Shown in pieces: positions 62,387-64,000 of a DNA stretch of 64,000 nt. Source of the DNA: Tenacibaculum lutimaris (GTDB taxonomy: Bacteria > Bacteroidota > Bacteroidia > Flavobacteriales > Flavobacteriaceae); NCBI RefSeq assembly GCF_003610735.1, contig NZ_RAQM01000010.1, positions 62,001-126,000 of the forward strand. Direction: 5' to 3'. Position numbers and translations under genes: made by a program. Numbering within the stretch: the first letter of the stretch is position 1; every line of letters starts with the position of its first letter. The notes beneath the pieces were generated by a model. That model saw nothing but the letters and a program-made list of their open reading frames with translations, searched no databases and was not told where the DNA came from.

Positions 62387-62803
62387 TTAAAATTTTATTT
62401 CGAAAGATACATCTTTATCTGTAACTAAAAACCTAGCCTCTTCATATCGTGGAGGGCCAAAACGAGATAAACTATTATTCGATGCTCCATAATCTTCTAA
62501 AGGCATTCCACTAGGTTCAAAATCCATTCTGTTATTATTGTTTGCATCGTGAAAACAAATAATTGCATACTCACCTGCAGGTATATTTTTAAATACTACA
62601 GTGCTTTTTCCTTCCTTGATTTTAGCTTCTTTTGCTTGCACTGGCTCTTTCCTAAAATTCTCTTTGGTATATAACGCATATTTAATACTCCCTGCATCAG
62701 ATGTTGCGTTAATAACTGTAGCTGTGACGTTGTGTTTTTGAGCAGAAATTGTTTCGACTGTAAACAATATTATTGCTATTAAAATGTGTGTTAAAAATTT
62801 CAT
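62387..62803 (-). CDS. DUF2141 family secreted protein
   Basis: 138 residues. Signal peptide MKFLTHILIAIILFTVETISA, then a small beta-sandwich with IKYALYTKENFRKEPVQAKE, FKNIPAGEYAIICFHDANNNNRMDF (about 67-91) and EARFLVTDKDVSFEIKF. DUF2141 is frequent in Bacteroidota and of unknown function. It is the first gene of the unit, 6 nt upstream of the sensor kinase, suggesting that it may take part in what the kinase senses. Confidence 0.85.
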   Translation of the reverse strand: MKFLTHILIAIILFTVETISAQKHNVTATVINATSDAGSIKYALYTKENFRKEPVQAKEAKIKEGKSTVVFKNIPAGEYAIICFHDANNNNRMDFEPSGMPLEDYGASNNSLSRFGPPRYEEARFLVTDKDVSFEIKF

Positions 62804-62952
62804 GTTATTATTTTATGGTTAATTCTTGTACAAATCTCTATTAGAAATCAGCTTTTAAAAACAAAAACAAGCTGAATTGTATTTTTTTTAGGATGAGTTG
62901 TAACAATTTGTATTTTTAGGCTACCTATAACATATCAACTTTATCAAACTTT

Positions 62953-63447
62953 GTGGAAAAAGAACTAGAAAATAAATTTTTAGACGATTTCGAAGCCAAT
63001 CAAAACATTGTACATAAGGTATGTAGAATTTACACTACTAACCAAGATGCTCATAATGATTTGTTTCAAGAAATTACTATTCAACTATGGAAAAATTACA
63101 GCAAATTTAGAGGAGATGCAAAATTTAGTACATGGATGTATCGTGTAGCACTTAACACTGCAATTTCTTTATATCGTAAATCAACTAGAACAATACAAAC
63201 ACAAGATATCACAGAGTATTCATTTAAAATTAAAGCAGAGGATTATGATGACACAGAAGAGTTACAATTAAAAGCGCTGTACAGTGCAATACGTAAATTA
63301 AATGATATTGATAAAGCACTCATCTTTTTGTATTTGGAAGATAAATCTTACAGAGAAATTTCAGATACTTTAGGTATTAGTGAAGTAAATGCTCGAGTAA
63401 AAATGAATAGAGCAAAGGATAAATTAAAAAAAGTATTAAACCCATAA
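62953..63447 (+). CDS. ECF-type RNA polymerase sigma factor
   Basis: 164 residues from a GTG start (62953). Sigma region 2 (about 15-80) has AHNDLFQEITIQLWKNYSKF and KFSTWMYRVALNTAISLYRKS (-10 recognition/melting); region 4 (about 110-160) has LIFLYLEDKSYREISDTLGISEVNARVKMNRAKDKL. It should direct RNA polymerase to its own set of promoters. The next gene, a membrane protein 5 nt downstream, is placed like an anti-sigma factor. Confidence 0.92.
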   Translation: MEKELENKFLDDFEANQNIVHKVCRIYTTNQDAHNDLFQEITIQLWKNYSKFRGDAKFSTWMYRVALNTAISLYRKSTRTIQTQDITEYSFKIKAEDYDDTEELQLKALYSAIRKLNDIDKALIFLYLEDKSYREISDTLGISEVNARVKMNRAKDKLKKVLNP

Positions 63448-63452
63448 GTTAA

Positions 63453-64000
63453 TGGATTTAGATAAATATAAAAAAGCTTGGGAAAATCAACCAGAAGAAA
63501 CACGCAAAGTTTCTAAGGTTGATATATATAAGATGGCGCATTCCAAGTCATCATCAATTGTAAAATGGATTTTTATTATTGGAATTTTAGAATTTGTTTT
63601 ATTGAATTCTTTATATTTTGTTGTTGATATGGAAGAAGCATACAACGAATACCGACAACTTGGACTATACAACTTCATGTTTTATTCGCAATTTGTTCTT
63701 TATCCAATATTATTTTATTTTTTAATTAAGTTTTATTTGAACTATAAAAGTATATCTGTAGTCGACTCAACAAAGACTCTAATGGACAAGATTATTAAAA
63801 CAAGAAAAACTGTAAAGTACTATGTTTTATTTAACTTGTTGTATGTATTTATTTTTGGAGTTATTGTTTCTATTGCAACACTTAAAACTCATCCAGAATT
63901 TAACTCTAAACAAATTTTAGTTTCAATAATTGTTACTATAGTAGTATTAATTATTATGGTGATAATTTTATGGTGCTTTTACCAATTACTATATGGTATA
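63453..64000 (+). CDS. membrane protein, possible anti-sigma or accessory factor (partial, 5' end)
   Basis: First 182 codons of an ORF running off the right edge, starting 5 nt after the sigma factor stop (MDLDKYKKAWENQPEETRKV). A cytoplasmic N-terminal segment of about 30 residues, then at least four membrane helices (VKWIFIIGILEFVLLNSLYF; FYSQFVLYPILFYFLIKFYL; YYVLFNLLYVFIFGVIVSIA; IIVTIVVLIIMVIILWCFY). Genes of this kind regularly follow ECF sigma factors in Flavobacteria; anti-sigma function is plausible but not shown, as no ZAS zinc motif is seen. Confidence 0.7.

Noticed and set aside
1..64000. tRNA, rRNA, tmRNA or insertion sequences
   Set aside because: No T-loop/anticodon arrangement, rRNA-like block or transposase was found on reading both strands; short tRNAs could still be missed by eye.

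Overview
The window is an AT-rich stretch (roughly one third G+C by eye) of chromosome from a member of the Bacteroidota, most likely a marine Flavobacteriaceae of the Tenacibaculum/Polaribacter type. The evidence is: promoters with the Bacteroidota -7 element TAnnTTTG, few Shine-Dalgarno sequences, type IX secretion (T9SS) sorting domains and PorP/SprF proteins, several DUF families typical of Flavobacteria (DUF4834, DUF5683, DUF4159, DUF2141, 2TM), a cyclophilin-FKBP fusion and a GH3/beta-lactamase fusion. I see no tRNA, rRNA, CRISPR array, IS element or prophage. Almost all of it looks like vertically inherited backbone.

Layout. 1-3.9 kb: a partial HAD hydrolase and kdsB; a short-ORF/terminator region leading to a possible hotdog protein; then manA-queD-idi on the minus strand, divergent from prfC. 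3.9-11 kb: prfC, an outer-membrane barrel-like protein, a two-domain prolyl isomerase, and three tandem secreted TonB-C-domain proteins. 11-22 kb (minus): a Lys/Glu-rich secreted protein, a small lipoprotein, an OmpA lipoprotein, then a gliding/T9SS locus of PD40-OmpA protein, PorP/SprF protein and an 1879-residue adhesin. 22-27 kb: cysteine desulfurase, Smr protein, ArsC/LMW phosphatase-like protein, two adjacent PPK2 kinases and an LpxR-like protein. 27-34 kb: dnaN, then parA-parB-DUF5683-dapB-lepB-wbqC. 34-35.5 kb: two Crp/Fnr-family regulators, each followed by a candidate small RNA. 35.5-41 kb (minus): a polysaccharide cluster (flippase, wecB, two glycosyltransferases, methyltransferase). 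41-50 kb: two AraC-family regulators, a YfhO-like membrane protein, an outer-membrane protein with a charged tail, a GNAT protein and rsmE. 50.3-50.8 kb: two further candidate small RNAs. 50.8-59 kb: DUF4159, a BASS transporter, an acyltransferase, a GH3-beta-lactamase fusion, an exonuclease, a third PPK2 and a flavodoxin-like reductase. 59-62.8 kb (minus): a LytS/LytTR two-component operon with three small 2TM proteins and a 2TM domain fused to the kinase. 63-64 kb: an ECF sigma factor and a partial membrane protein.

Most interesting signal. Each Crp/Fnr gene ends inside a palindrome of the form TTAACA-N2-TGTTAA. Each palindrome lies exactly 22 nt upstream of a TAnnTTTG -7 element, which puts its centre near -41.5, the class II activator position. 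Each of these promoters is followed within about 80 nt by an intrinsic terminator and no ORF. The two predicted RNAs share CCCC(C)UUA motifs, one copy of which is displayed in a hairpin loop in each. About 15 kb away, just after an AraC-family gene, two tandem non-coding units share upstream elements and carry GGGG loops; one of them has an 11-nt perfect complement to a motif in the first RNA. I propose this as an undescribed Crp/Fnr-controlled C-rich sRNA pair with possible G-rich counterparts. The palindromes, spacings and hairpins are read directly; promoter activity, RNA existence and pairing are inference.
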